Source: Flavobacterium sediminis (lineage in GTDB: Bacteria; Bacteroidota; Bacteroidia; Flavobacteriales; Flavobacteriaceae). From it: a stretch of 64,000 nt of DNA. The notes under the pieces are model-generated. The model saw only the letters and a program-made list of their open reading frames with translations, had not been told where the DNA came from and did no database searches. The stretch is from contig NZ_CP029463.1 in the NCBI RefSeq assembly GCF_003148385.1, positions 1 through 64,000 on the forward strand, written 5' to 3'. Shown one piece after another: positions 25,950 to 34,530 of this stretch (its first letter is position 1; every line of letters begins with the position of its first letter). Both the position numbers and the translations under genes were made by a program.

Positions 25950-26828
25950 TCAGCCTATTTTAACGGATGTCATGGTCAACGAACCGCCGACAGCCTTATC
26001 GTTAAAAAATTCGACCGTATCATTATCCGTTTGAAGAGCTAATGTATAGATCAACGGATAATAATGGTCCGGTGTAGGGATAGCTAATGTAGCAGCTTTA
26101 CTTAAACTAGGATAGTCAAACAGTGCTTTATGGTCTTTCTTTAAAATTTTATCTTTAAAAATAGCATCCATTTCTAAAGCCCAGTCAAAACCATAATTAT
26201 CCACATTTAATTTATCCCAGGCCACCATGCGCAAGTTGTGCACCATATTACCACTACCGATGATCAACACCCCTTTTTTCCGCAAAGCCAAAAGCTGTTT
26301 CGCTATTTCATAGTGATATTGAGCAGGCTTGTAATAATCAATACTCAATTGTAGCACCGGAATATCTGCATTCGGATACATGTGTTTTACAACTGACCAC
26401 GTTCCATGATCTAATCCCCAATCATGGTCTAATTCCACTGCCGGATTGGTTATTAATTTCTGAATTTCAGATGCTAATTCCGGATTTCCGGGCGCCGGAT
26501 ATTGTACTTCAAATAAAGCTCTTGGAAAACCTCCGAAATCATGAATTGTTTTAGGTTGGTTCATCGCTGTTACAAAAGTTCCTTTAGTCAACCAGTGGGC
26601 TGAAACCACAACTACGGCTTTAGGCTTAGGGATCTCCTGCCCCATTTTCTCCCAACGACGGGAAAATTCATTGTCTTCTATAGCATTCATAGGCGAACCA
26701 TGCCCTATAAACAGGACCGGCATTAAAGTGTCATTTTCCTTTAAATCCTGAGTCCAACTGTAAAATGGTTGTATATTCATCATAACTGTACCTCCTGCAA
26801 TTAACTTAATAAAATTTTTCCTTTTCAT
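25950..26828 (-). CDS. ygiD: 4,5-DOPA-extradiol-dioxygenase-like protein
   Basis: 292 residues from the ATG at 26828; an upstream in-frame Met at 26858 lies above the predicted -7 box and is rejected. Class III extradiol dioxygenase (LigB-type) fold: PVLFIGHGSPMNAI and VVVSAHWLTKG supply His ligands, with LDHGTWSVVKHMYP and GSGNMVHNLR. Family members open catechol rings such as L-DOPA. Unlike E. coli YgiD, this one begins with about 25 residues resembling an export signal (KRKNFIKLIAGGTVMMN), so it may be exported. Ends 3 bases after the convergent peroxidase gene. Confidence 0.88.
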   Translation of the reverse strand: MKRKNFIKLIAGGTVMMNIQPFYSWTQDLKENDTLMPVLFIGHGSPMNAIEDNEFSRRWEKMGQEIPKPKAVVVVSAHWLTKGTFVTAMNQPKTIHDFGGFPRALFEVQYPAPGNPELASEIQKLITNPAVELDHDWGLDHGTWSVVKHMYPNADIPVLQLSIDYYKPAQYHYEIAKQLLALRKKGVLIIGSGNMVHNLRMVAWDKLNVDNYGFDWALEMDAIFKDKILKKDHKALFDYPSLSKAATLAIPTPDHYYPLIYTLALQTDNDTVEFFNDKAVGGSLTMTSVKIG

Positions 26829-26836
26829 CTCACAAC

Positions 26837-26855
26837 ATTTGTATATACAAATATA
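26837..26855 (-). promoter_or_regulatory. -7 box overlapped by perfect 16-bp palindrome upstream of ygiD-like gene
   Basis: ATTTGTATATACAAAT (26837-26852) is a perfect palindrome, and the minus-strand TATATTTG -7 box (26855-26848) overlaps it. The start codon is 9 bases from the palindrome edge. This is the usual geometry of a repressor operator; the regulator is not visible. Confidence 0.5.
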
Positions 26856-26943
26856 CAACCCTTTTTTTAAATTCCAGCAAAAAATCCTCCTATCTCTTTA
26901 ATTTTACTAAGTCATATTATACAAAATTCCCTAAATTAGCCCC

Positions 26944-27705
26944 ATGATTACAGTATCTGTCATTGGTAGCGGTAATGTAGCGCAACATCTGATTAAAGTC
27001 TTTTCGAAAACTACCGGAATTGAGTTGGTTCAGGCCTTTGCCCGCCAACCCGAAAGTTTGTTGCATTTACTTCCCTATGAAAAGATCACGAATGACTATC
27101 AAAAGCTTCAAAAAGCAGATGTGTATATTATTTCCGTAACCGATAATGCTATTGCTGAAGTTTCGGAGCAACTCCCTTTTAAAGACCAATTGGTTGTTCA
27201 TACTTCAGGAACTTCTGCTATTTCTATTCTGGATTCCAAAAATAGAAAAGGTGTCTTTTATCCCTTGCAAACATTTTCTAAGAATAAAGAGATCAACTTC
27301 TCCTCTGTTCCGCTTTGTCTGGAAACAGAAGATGAAACGGATTTCCAAGTTTTAGAAAAAGTCGCTCAGGCTATCTCAGAAAAAGTCTACCGAATTTCTT
27401 CCGAACAACGCAGAAGTTTGCACGTTGCTGCTGTTTTTGTCTGTAATTTTGTCAACCATCTGTATTACATTGGTAACGAAGTTTGCGATAAAAACAATGT
27501 TCCGTTTGAGGTGTTGCATCCATTAATTCGGGAAACGGCGCAAAAAATAATGGAATTATCACCCGAAGAAGCGCAAACAGGTCCGGCGAAACGAAACGAT
27601 ACCAAAACTATAGACCAACACATTGAATTTTTAAAAGATTCGAAATATCAGGATATTTACAAACTCTTAACCCAATCGATTCAAGATGTCTCAAAAAAGT
27701 TATAA
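26944..27705 (+). CDS. Rossmann-like / DUF2520 protein
   Basis: 253 residues. N-terminal dinucleotide-binding motif VIGSGNVAQHLIKVF (residues 5-19) with the acidic/polar region expected for NADP, then a helical C-terminal half (FVNHLYYIGNEVCDKN, HPLIRETAQKIMELSP, GPAKRNDTKTIDQH) typical of the DUF2520 family related to pyrroline-5-carboxylate reductase and ketopantoate reductase. Reaction unknown. It overlaps the next gene, kdsC, by 20 bases, so the two are co-translated. Confidence 0.85.
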   Translation: MITVSVIGSGNVAQHLIKVFSKTTGIELVQAFARQPESLLHLLPYEKITNDYQKLQKADVYIISVTDNAIAEVSEQLPFKDQLVVHTSGTSAISILDSKNRKGVFYPLQTFSKNKEINFSSVPLCLETEDETDFQVLEKVAQAISEKVYRISSEQRRSLHVAAVFVCNFVNHLYYIGNEVCDKNNVPFEVLHPLIRETAQKIMELSPEEAQTGPAKRNDTKTIDQHIEFLKDSKYQDIYKLLTQSIQDVSKKL

Positions 27706-28216
27706 AGAACTCATGAACAACATCACTACATTCATTTTTGATGTTGACGGCGTATTAACCGACGGAACCATACACGTAACCCAAACCGGAGAAATGCTTC
27801 GCAATATGAATATTCGCGATGGCTATGCTATGAAAGCAGCGGTAGAAAATGGTTACAATGTTTGTATCATTTCAGGCGGCAGCAATGAAGGAGTTCGCGT
27901 TCGCTTGCGAAATTTAGGGATAACTGATATTCATTTAGGAGTTTCTGATAAAGTAGAAGTCTTCAAAGAATACATGGATATTTATAACATTGATCCCGAA
28001 CAGGTTCTGTACATGGGGGATGACATTCCTGACTATCATGTGATGAAACTAACAGGCTTACCAACATGCCCTCAAAATGCTGCTCCCGAAATCAAGAACA
28101 TTTCGAAATATGTTTCCCATAAAGAAGGCGGCAAAGGCTGTGTTCGTGATGTAATTGAACAAGTCATGAAAGTACAACACAAATGGATGGAACACTTTGA
28201 TGCTAAATATGATTAA
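27686..28216 (+). CDS. kdsC: 3-deoxy-D-manno-octulosonate 8-phosphate phosphatase-like HAD
   Basis: 176 residues, HAD phosphatase of the capless KdsC type: DVDGVLTDG motif I (about residues 19-27), IISGGSNEGVRVRL motif II region, GDDIPDYHVM motif IV. KdsC makes KDO for lipopolysaccharide. The first Met at 27686 overlaps DUF2520 by 20 bases; an internal Met at 27713 is possible but the sequence between looks like the family N-terminus. Part of a compact run to maf. Confidence 0.88.
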   Translation: MSQKSYKELMNNITTFIFDVDGVLTDGTIHVTQTGEMLRNMNIRDGYAMKAAVENGYNVCIISGGSNEGVRVRLRNLGITDIHLGVSDKVEVFKEYMDIYNIDPEQVLYMGDDIPDYHVMKLTGLPTCPQNAAPEIKNISKYVSHKEGGKGCVRDVIEQVMKVQHKWMEHFDAKYD

Positions 28217-28221
28217 TTAGA

Positions 28222-28246
28222 TCTCGACTCCGCTCGACCTGACAAA
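28222..28246. repeat. possible remnant of a dispersed CTCGACTCCGCTCGA repeat
   Basis: Between kdsC and the UbiA-like gene, TCTCGACTCCGCTCGACC resembles short dispersed GC-richer repeats common in Flavobacteriaceae intergenic DNA. Only one copy occurs here, so the call relies on memory and on its unusual composition relative to its surroundings. Confidence 0.35.
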
Positions 28247-28278
28247 ACTTATAACCCAATACCCTTTACCTTAAATAA

Positions 28279-29235
28279 ATGAAATTCCTAAAACTAATAC
28301 GAGTACAAAACCTTGCTATGATTGCATTCATGCAATATCTATTTCGCTATACGTTCATGAAAGCAGGGACATATACCGAGCTTACTCCGACATATAATTT
28401 CTTGGCTTTGTCCCACTTACAGTTTTTCTTATTAGTTTTAGCAACCGTTTGTATCGCAGCGGCAGGTTATGTTATCAATGATATTTTAGATCAGGAAACA
28501 GATGCCATCGCCAAAAAACGTATCGTAGGTGTTACCATAACCGAAACCACAGCCTATAATTTATATGTCGGTCTTAATGTCATTGGCGTAGGAATCGGTT
28601 TTTATCTTTCCAATGCAATAAACAAACCGAGTTTTGCAACCTTATTCATCCTTACGGCTGCTTTATTGTACATTTATTCCACTACTTTAAAACAAATTGC
28701 CGTAGTGGGCAATATCGTTATTGCACTAATCACTTCATTCAGCATCCTTATCATCGGAATTTTTGATCTCGTTCCTTCTACTCACGAGGGAAACATGCTT
28801 TGGGAAGGAAATAAAGAACAAATGAAACAAGTTTTCAGCATCTTAACCGATTATGCCATTTTTGCCTTTCTTATCAATCTTTTACGCGAATTAGTCAAAG
28901 ATGTTGAAGATACCGATGCCGATTATGCTGCCGGAATAGCAACCCTACCGGTTCTGATAGGTAAGAACAGAACCATGAAAATTATTTTTGTACTGTCTAT
29001 CGTTCCGATAGTACTTTTAGCCTACTACTTAAATAAAAATCTGTATATGTACGACTATGTTGTATATTACGCCTTACTATTTATCATAGCTCCTCTACTC
29101 TTTTTTACGATCAAAAGTTGGAGCGCTAAAACACAAAAAGAATTCCACAATTTAAGCACATTACTAAAAGTGATTTTATTTTTAGGAATTCTGTCGATTT
29201 GGGTAATCACTTATGCTACCACACATCATGCTTAG
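28279..29235 (+). CDS. UbiA-family prenyltransferase (geranylgeranylglycerol-phosphate synthase-like)
   Basis: 318 residues with about eight to nine hydrophobic segments. First prenyl-diphosphate motif AAGYVINDILDQETDAIAKK (about residues 61-80) and second acidic motif LLRELVKDVEDTDADYAAG (about 208-226). Bacteroidota carry this paralogue beside maf and kdsC; it is usually named geranylgeranylglycerol-phosphate geranylgeranyltransferase, but the substrate is unproven. Distinct from menA at 14.3 kb. Its 3' end overlaps the maf start by a few bases. Confidence 0.82.
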   Translation: MKFLKLIRVQNLAMIAFMQYLFRYTFMKAGTYTELTPTYNFLALSHLQFFLLVLATVCIAAAGYVINDILDQETDAIAKKRIVGVTITETTAYNLYVGLNVIGVGIGFYLSNAINKPSFATLFILTAALLYIYSTTLKQIAVVGNIVIALITSFSILIIGIFDLVPSTHEGNMLWEGNKEQMKQVFSILTDYAIFAFLINLLRELVKDVEDTDADYAAGIATLPVLIGKNRTMKIIFVLSIVPIVLLAYYLNKNLYMYDYVVYYALLFIIAPLLFFTIKSWSAKTQKEFHNLSTLLKVILFLGILSIWVITYATTHHA

Positions 29236-29812
29236 AGAAAAATTACAAGACTACCATATTATTTTAGCTTCCGGGTCGCCCCGCCGCCAACAATTTTTCA
29301 AAGAACTGGATATTGATTTTGAGATTCGGTTGAAAGATGTGGAAGAAATATATCCCGATGCGCTTCGGGCAGAAGAGATTACTGATTTTTTAGCCAAGAT
29401 GAAAGCAGATGCTTTTACAGATCTTCAGGACAATGACATTCTGATCACCAGCGACACCATCGTTTGGCACGAAGGAAAAGCATTGGGGAAACCCAAAGAT
29501 TATGAAGACGCTTTCAATATGCTACAATCCATGTGTGGCAAAACTCACGAAGTAATCACTTCCGTTTGTTTCAAAACAACACAATTCACAACTGTTTTCT
29601 TTGAAAAAACTAAAGTCAGTTTTAAAAACCTATCCGATGAAGCTTTACGGTATTACATCGACAAATACCAACCGTTTGATAAAGCCGGAGCTTATGGCAT
29701 TCAGGAATGGATAGGTCTTGTAGGAATTGATAAGATCGAAGGTTCCTATGCTAATGTTGTAGGAATGCCAATTGACAAAGTATACGACAAATTACTTAGC
29801 TTTTGCAAATGA
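29228..29812 (+). CDS. maf: Maf-family nucleotide pyrophosphatase
   Basis: 194 residues from ATG at 29228; a further in-frame Met at 29213 would add five residues and a longer overlap. Motifs LASGSPRRQ (substrate loop), ITSDTIVWH (catalytic Asp region), GKPKDYEDA and KAGAYGIQEW identify a Maf protein; the type fits dTTP/UTP pyrophosphatases. These remove modified or surplus nucleoside triphosphates from the pool. A terminator follows at 29825. Confidence 0.88.
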   Translation: MLREKLQDYHIILASGSPRRQQFFKELDIDFEIRLKDVEEIYPDALRAEEITDFLAKMKADAFTDLQDNDILITSDTIVWHEGKALGKPKDYEDAFNMLQSMCGKTHEVITSVCFKTTQFTTVFFEKTKVSFKNLSDEALRYYIDKYQPFDKAGAYGIQEWIGLVGIDKIEGSYANVVGMPIDKVYDKLLSFCK

Positions 29813-29824
29813 TAATTTACTGTT

Positions 29825-29857
29825 AAAAGGGCAACTTGAATAAGTGCCCTTTTTTTA
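29825..29857 (+). terminator. Rho-independent terminator after maf
   Basis: AAAAGGGCA...TGCCCTTTTTTT: GGGC/GCCC stem extended by an ACTT/AAGT inner stem, followed by a T7 run. Confidence 0.8.
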
Positions 29858-29864
29858 TTATGTT

Positions 29865-29872
29865 TATTTTTG
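29865..29872 (+). promoter_or_regulatory. -7 box TATTTTTG of the PIG-L gene
   Basis: TATTTTTG lies 16 bases before the ATG at 29888. A TTG start proposed at 29870 falls inside this box, which favours the ATG. No clear -33 box at the usual spacing. Confidence 0.45.
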
Positions 29873-29887
29873 AAAAAAACGAAACTG

Positions 29888-32326
29888 ATGCTCAAAAGAA
29901 TTACGCTGTTTTTTATTTCGATCATATCCCTAAGTTTACAAGCTCAGACTCCTGAAAAACTGAGCTCTAACCAAATTTACGAACGTATTCAAAAACTGAA
30001 TTTTCTGGGAAAAGTATTGTATGTAGCGGCACATCCTGACGATGAAAATACCAAGTTAATTTCCTATTTTTCTAATTATTACCATGCGGAAACTGCTTAT
30101 CTTTCTCTTACACGAGGTGACGGAGGGCAGAATTTAATCGGTCCGGAACTACGCGAAAAATTAGGAGCTATTCGTACGCAGGAATTATTAGCCGCCCGAA
30201 GAGTAGATGGCGGTAAACAATTTTTTACCCGTGCCAACGATTTCGGATTCAGTAAAGAGCCGACAGAAACTTTCAGTATCTGGAATAAAGATCAGGTTTT
30301 AAGTGATGTTGTTCAGGCAATGGAAAACTTTAAGCCCGATATTGTAATCAACCGTTTCGACCATCGGACACCCGGTACTACTCACGGGCATCACACGGCT
30401 TCCGCGATTTTAAGCTTGGAGGCTTACAATAAAATTTCGGTCAAACCGCAACGTGTATTTTTCAATACGTCCTGGTGGTTCTACGGCAGTGAGGAAAATT
30501 TTGAAAAAGCAGATAAATCCAACCTTTTAGCCATTGAAGCCAATGTCTATTACCCGCTAAAAGGAAAAAGTAATAGTGAAATTGCAGCATTAAGTCGTAG
30601 CCAACACAAATGCCAAGGATTCGGCACAACCGGAAACCGAGGTAACGAACCGGAATATTTGGAACTTTTAAAAGGTACCATGCCTAATGCCGATGATATC
30701 TTTGAAGGGATTGATACTTCCTGGAATCGTATTGAAGGCGGAGCCGCTATCGAAGCTATTTTAAAACCGATCGAAGAACATTTCAATTTCAATAATCCGG
30801 CTGAACATTTACCGCAACTCATCAAAGCCTACACTTTGATCAACCAATTGAAAGACGATAGTTGGAAAAAACTGAAATCAGAGCAAATTACTTCGATCAT
30901 TGAAGCCTGTTCCGGATTGTATTTAGAAGCTAAAGCTTCCGTTCCGTACGTAACCAAAGGACAAACTTTCAGCCTGAACGTTGAAGCCATCAATAGAAGT
31001 CACGCTAAAATTGAACTTAAGGAAATTCAACTCCCTAACGGAAATTTTCCGCAAAACAGAACTTTGGCTACCAATGAAAAAAATGATATTACCCTTGAAA
31101 ACTATACTTTACCAACTAATGAAGCCTACAGCAATCTATTTTGGCTAAACGAAAAACCTACTGTGGGGATGTATGTGGTTCCAGATAAAGCAGAACGAAA
31201 TTTACCCGAGATCAAAACACCATTTCCCATTACTTTCCTGTTAAACATAGACGGCATTCCTTTTTCGGTAACCGAAAATATTAAATACAAAACCAATACA
31301 CCTGAAAACGGAGAAACCTACTACCCTTTTGCGCTCTTACCGGATGTTTCCGTGAGTTTAGTTGATAACGTAAATATCTTTAAACCCAAACAAACCAAAG
31401 AGATCAAAGTAAAAGTAAAAGCCAATAAAGCGGATTTCAAAGGTACGTTAGAACTTGATTTAAACTCAGACTGGTCGGTTTATCCGAGCCATCAAGAAGT
31501 CAATATAGCGCAAAAAGGCGATGAAAAGATCTATACATTCAAAGTAAAATCACCTTCAGACGAACAAAACACCTCGCTCTTAGCTAAGGTTATTACAGAT
31601 AATCAGACTTTCAGTAAGCAAATCATTGAAATCAATTATCCGCACATTCCGAAGCAAACCATACTGGAAGATGCCGAAGCCAAAATGGTTACTCTGGATA
31701 TCAAAACCAAAAAAGAGAGCATCGGCTATTTAACCGGCGCCGGTGACGAAGTAGGACGCTATCTGGAAAATCTTAATTATACCATTACCTATTTAACTCC
31801 AAAAGACCTAACTTTAGAAAACCTAAAACAATTTGATGCTATTATTTTAGGAATCAGAGCTTTTAATGTAGTACCGGAATTGCAATACAAAAACAAAGTT
31901 TTATTTGAATATGTAGAAAACGGCGGAAATTTAATTGTACAATACAATACCAATCACCATCTGGTAACCCCGGAAATTGCTCCTTACAGCCTGAATTTAT
32001 CACGCGACAGGGTAACCAATGAAAATGCAAGAATGAACTTTCTGGATTTTAAATGCACAGCATTGAATTCGCCGAATACCATTACCCAAAAAGATTTTGA
32101 CGGTTGGGTACAGGAAAGAGGTCTGTATTTCCCGAACGAATGGAGCTCTGAATTTCAACCTATTTTGGCAACAGCCGATGCCGGAGAAACGGAAAAGAAA
32201 GGTTGTTTACTGGTAGCCAAATATGGAAAAGGAAATTATTGCTACACCGGACTGAGTTTCTTCAGACAACTTCCGGAAGGCGTTAGCGGCGCTTATAAAT
32301 TATTGGCTAACCTTATAGCACTTTAA
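29888..32326 (+). CDS. secreted PIG-L-type deacetylase
   Basis: 812 residues from the ATG at 29888. Signal peptide (ITLFFISIISLSLQAQ); then a PIG-L/LmbE zinc hydrolase domain with AAHPDDE near residue 49, LTRGDGGQNLIG and the HGHH motif (GTTHGHHTAS) about residue 162. The second half is beta-rich with NPCBM-like/Ig segments, and the last 200 residues look like a GATase-like fold (IKTKKESIGYLTGAGDE, IILGIRAFNV). Likely deacetylates N-acetyl sugars or glycoconjugates at the cell surface or periplasm. First gene of a unit with a small membrane peptide and a sodium:solute symporter, so product uptake is a reasonable inference. Confidence 0.85.
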   Translation: MLKRITLFFISIISLSLQAQTPEKLSSNQIYERIQKLNFLGKVLYVAAHPDDENTKLISYFSNYYHAETAYLSLTRGDGGQNLIGPELREKLGAIRTQELLAARRVDGGKQFFTRANDFGFSKEPTETFSIWNKDQVLSDVVQAMENFKPDIVINRFDHRTPGTTHGHHTASAILSLEAYNKISVKPQRVFFNTSWWFYGSEENFEKADKSNLLAIEANVYYPLKGKSNSEIAALSRSQHKCQGFGTTGNRGNEPEYLELLKGTMPNADDIFEGIDTSWNRIEGGAAIEAILKPIEEHFNFNNPAEHLPQLIKAYTLINQLKDDSWKKLKSEQITSIIEACSGLYLEAKASVPYVTKGQTFSLNVEAINRSHAKIELKEIQLPNGNFPQNRTLATNEKNDITLENYTLPTNEAYSNLFWLNEKPTVGMYVVPDKAERNLPEIKTPFPITFLLNIDGIPFSVTENIKYKTNTPENGETYYPFALLPDVSVSLVDNVNIFKPKQTKEIKVKVKANKADFKGTLELDLNSDWSVYPSHQEVNIAQKGDEKIYTFKVKSPSDEQNTSLLAKVITDNQTFSKQIIEINYPHIPKQTILEDAEAKMVTLDIKTKKESIGYLTGAGDEVGRYLENLNYTITYLTPKDLTLENLKQFDAIILGIRAFNVVPELQYKNKVLFEYVENGGNLIVQYNTNHHLVTPEIAPYSLNLSRDRVTNENARMNFLDFKCTALNSPNTITQKDFDGWVQERGLYFPNEWSSEFQPILATADAGETEKKGCLLVAKYGKGNYCYTGLSFFRQLPEGVSGAYKLLANLIAL

Positions 32327-32331
32327 AAACT

Positions 32332-32436
32332 ATGGAGAAAGACAAACAGCACTGGAAAATGAGCTATACAGTGGTTTTACTGCTCAATGCTTTATATATT
32401 TTAGTTTTCTATTTACTAATGGAAATCTTCTCTTAA
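32332..32436 (+). CDS. 34-residue single-span membrane peptide
   Basis: ATG at 32332, stop at 32434-32436. Charged N-terminus (MEKDKQHWKM), then one hydrophobic span (VVLLLNALYILVFYLLM) and a short tail. It fits exactly between the PIG-L gene (5 bases) and the symporter start (1 base), which argues for translation. Small hydrophobic subunits accompany some sodium:solute symporters; that role here is inferred. Confidence 0.65.
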   Translation: MEKDKQHWKMSYTVVLLLNALYILVFYLLMEIFS

Positions 32437-32437
32437 T

Positions 32438-34117
32438 ATGGAAAGTTTAGATTGGATCGTATTGAGTTGTACCTTGCTTTTTATCGTGATCTACGGTGCG
32501 ATGAAGACCAAAGGCAGTGCCAACGTTAAAGATTATTTGCTGGACAATAACGAAACCCCTTGGTTCACCGTCGGGATTTCCGTGATGGCTACACAGGCCA
32601 GTGCTATTACGTTTCTTTCCACTCCGGGACAGGCGTATCATGACGGAATGGGATTTGTTCAATTTTATTTTGGACTTCCTTTAGCCATGATCGTTATTGC
32701 GTATACTTTTATCCCTATTTACCATAAACTTCAGGTATACACAGCTTATGAATACCTGGAACAACGTTTTGATGTTAAGACCCGTTCTTTAGCCGCTATT
32801 TTATTCTTGATCCAGCGCGGATTAGGAACCGGATTAACCATTTATGCACCATCTATCATCTTATCAGCGCTACTGGGTTGGAATTTAACCATGCTGAACA
32901 TCATTATCGGTATTTTAGTGATCGTTTATACGGTTTCAGGCGGAACCAAAGCTGTCAATGTAACGCAAAAACAGCAAATGTTCATCATTATGTTAGGAAT
33001 GTTCCTGACGTTCTTTACCATATTGTCTTATTTGCCCGAAGATCTGAATTTTACCAATGCACTGCACGTAGCCGGAGCCAACGGCAAGATGAACATTCTG
33101 GATTTTTCTTATAATCCGGAAACACGTTATACCTTCTGGAGCGGAATCACCGGAGGTTTCTTTCTGATGCTTTCTTATTTTGGTACCGACCAATCCCAAG
33201 TGGGACGCTATTTATCAGGAAAATCGATTAAAGAAAGCCAAATGGGACTGATCATGAACGGAATCTTAAAAGTTCCGATGCAATTCTTTATTCTCTTAAC
33301 TGGAGTTTTGGTTTTCGTCTTTTTCCAGTTCAACGATACGCCGTTGCACTTTAATCCGACCAATGTGGAAAAAGTAAAAAATTCGACCTATAAAGCCGAA
33401 TATGAAAGCTTAGAACAGGAATTGGAACAGATCAATATTGATAAAAAAGTAGTAAACAAAATATATGTCGAACAGTTGGAACACAACGATTATGACAACC
33501 CGACACTACGCAAACAAATGGTTGCCTTGGCCAACAAAGAAAAAGACCTGCGGGAAGAAGCCAAAGCCGTTATTGCCACAGTGGATAGTTCCTCTGAAAC
33601 CAATGATAAAGATTATGTGTTCCTTTATTTTATTTTGCATTACCTGCCTAAAGGACTTTTAGGGCTGCTTTTAGCCGTTATTTTCAGTGCGGCCATGTCG
33701 TCCAGTGCATCAGGCTTAAATTCGTTGGCAGCCACTACGGCAATAGATATTTACAAAAGAAACGTTCCTGAAAAAGACGACAAACATTATGTGTATGCCA
33801 CGCAATTTTTCACTCTGTTCTGGGGAATCATTGCGATATTATTTGCCTGTATCGGAACGTTATTTGAAAACCTTATTCAGTTGGTCAACATTATCGGCTC
33901 CATCTTTTACGGAACGGTTTTAGGAATTTTTCTGGTAGGTTTTTATATCAAATACGTTAAAGCCAAAGCCATCTTTCTGGGAGCGAGTATATCCCAATTG
34001 ATCATATTTTATATTTATTATATTGATCTTGTAAGCTTCCTTTGGCTGAATTTTATCGGAGCACTATTGACGATTCTTTTTTCATTGAGTTTGCAGGCTC
34101 TGTATAATAAAAGGTAA
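32438..34117 (+). CDS. sodium:solute symporter (SSS family)
   Basis: 559 residues with about 13 transmembrane segments. SSS core features: VGISVMATQASAITFLSTPGQAYHDGMGFV (TM2 Na+ site region, given here in part), GTKAVNVTQKQQM, YFGTDQSQVGRYLSGKS and SAAMSSSASGLNSLAATT. A charged helical insertion (about residues 318-385, rich in Glu/Lys) sits between two membrane segments. Substrate is not obvious; the SGLT-type sugar/sialic-acid branch and the PIG-L neighbour point to a sugar or glycoside. Confidence 0.9.
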   Translation: MESLDWIVLSCTLLFIVIYGAMKTKGSANVKDYLLDNNETPWFTVGISVMATQASAITFLSTPGQAYHDGMGFVQFYFGLPLAMIVIAYTFIPIYHKLQVYTAYEYLEQRFDVKTRSLAAILFLIQRGLGTGLTIYAPSIILSALLGWNLTMLNIIIGILVIVYTVSGGTKAVNVTQKQQMFIIMLGMFLTFFTILSYLPEDLNFTNALHVAGANGKMNILDFSYNPETRYTFWSGITGGFFLMLSYFGTDQSQVGRYLSGKSIKESQMGLIMNGILKVPMQFFILLTGVLVFVFFQFNDTPLHFNPTNVEKVKNSTYKAEYESLEQELEQINIDKKVVNKIYVEQLEHNDYDNPTLRKQMVALANKEKDLREEAKAVIATVDSSSETNDKDYVFLYFILHYLPKGLLGLLLAVIFSAAMSSSASGLNSLAATTAIDIYKRNVPEKDDKHYVYATQFFTLFWGIIAILFACIGTLFENLIQLVNIIGSIFYGTVLGIFLVGFYIKYVKAKAIFLGASISQLIIFYIYYIDLVSFLWLNFIGALLTILFSLSLQALYNKR

Positions 34118-34530
34118 AATTTTATTTTGTAAATCTCTAATTATCAAAAAAATATAAGGAAATCCATTTTTTAATAAAAAAATTCATATATTTGTAAAAT
34201 ATTTTTACAGGCTTCTGCCTTTGCTTTTTCTGACATAGTTTAGGTCAAAATTTTCTTTCTCAGTTTTCGCTTTTTCAGCTGCCATATTTATAACTCACAT
34301 TTTTCATTTATGAATATTTCCATTGGCAACCTGATCATAAAGCTTGTAAAAGCAACTCTTCATTTTTAGCCGTAAATTAAAATTAACAAAGCTGAAAGTT
34401 GTTATTACCTTTTTTCATGCGTTTTGACTTCTCCAAAAAGTCTAATCTCATCTTTCACAATACAAACAAAAAGAAACCAATACCTTATGATTGGTTTATT
34501 CAATTACGCCGTTTTTTACGGTAATAAATT
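34118..34530 (+). promoter_or_regulatory. 413-base gene-free leader of the DEAD-box helicase
   Basis: No protein gene of ordinary size. A TATATTTG -7 box at 34187-34194 would give a 5' UTR of about 330 bases. Before the helicase start are two hairpins: AAACCAAT/ATTGGTTT (34474-34497) and a stem around 34503-34524 (ATTAC-CCGT with ACGGTAAT). A basic 35-codon frame (34417-34524) ends 6 bases before the helicase ATG. Long structured leaders are known for cold-inducible helicase and csp mRNAs in other bacteria; a similar role is inferred. Confidence 0.55.
34417..34524 (+). other. possible 35-codon leader peptide
   Basis: Frame ATG 34417 to TAA 34522-34524, giving a strongly basic peptide that begins MRFDFSKKSN and ends WFIQLRRFLR. 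It includes both hairpins before the helicase gene, so its translation could alter their folding. There is no homology that I recognise, and chance is not excluded. Confidence 0.35.

Noticed and set aside
26829..26858. Start of the ygiD-like protein at 26858
   Set aside because: It would put the start codon upstream of the -7 box; the extra residues (MYICIYKCCE) are not family-like.
34310..34369. 19-codon frame starting MNISIGNL, like the start of an RRM RNA-binding protein
   Set aside because: Only eight residues resemble an RRM start and the frame ends at once; no further RRM sequence in any frame nearby.
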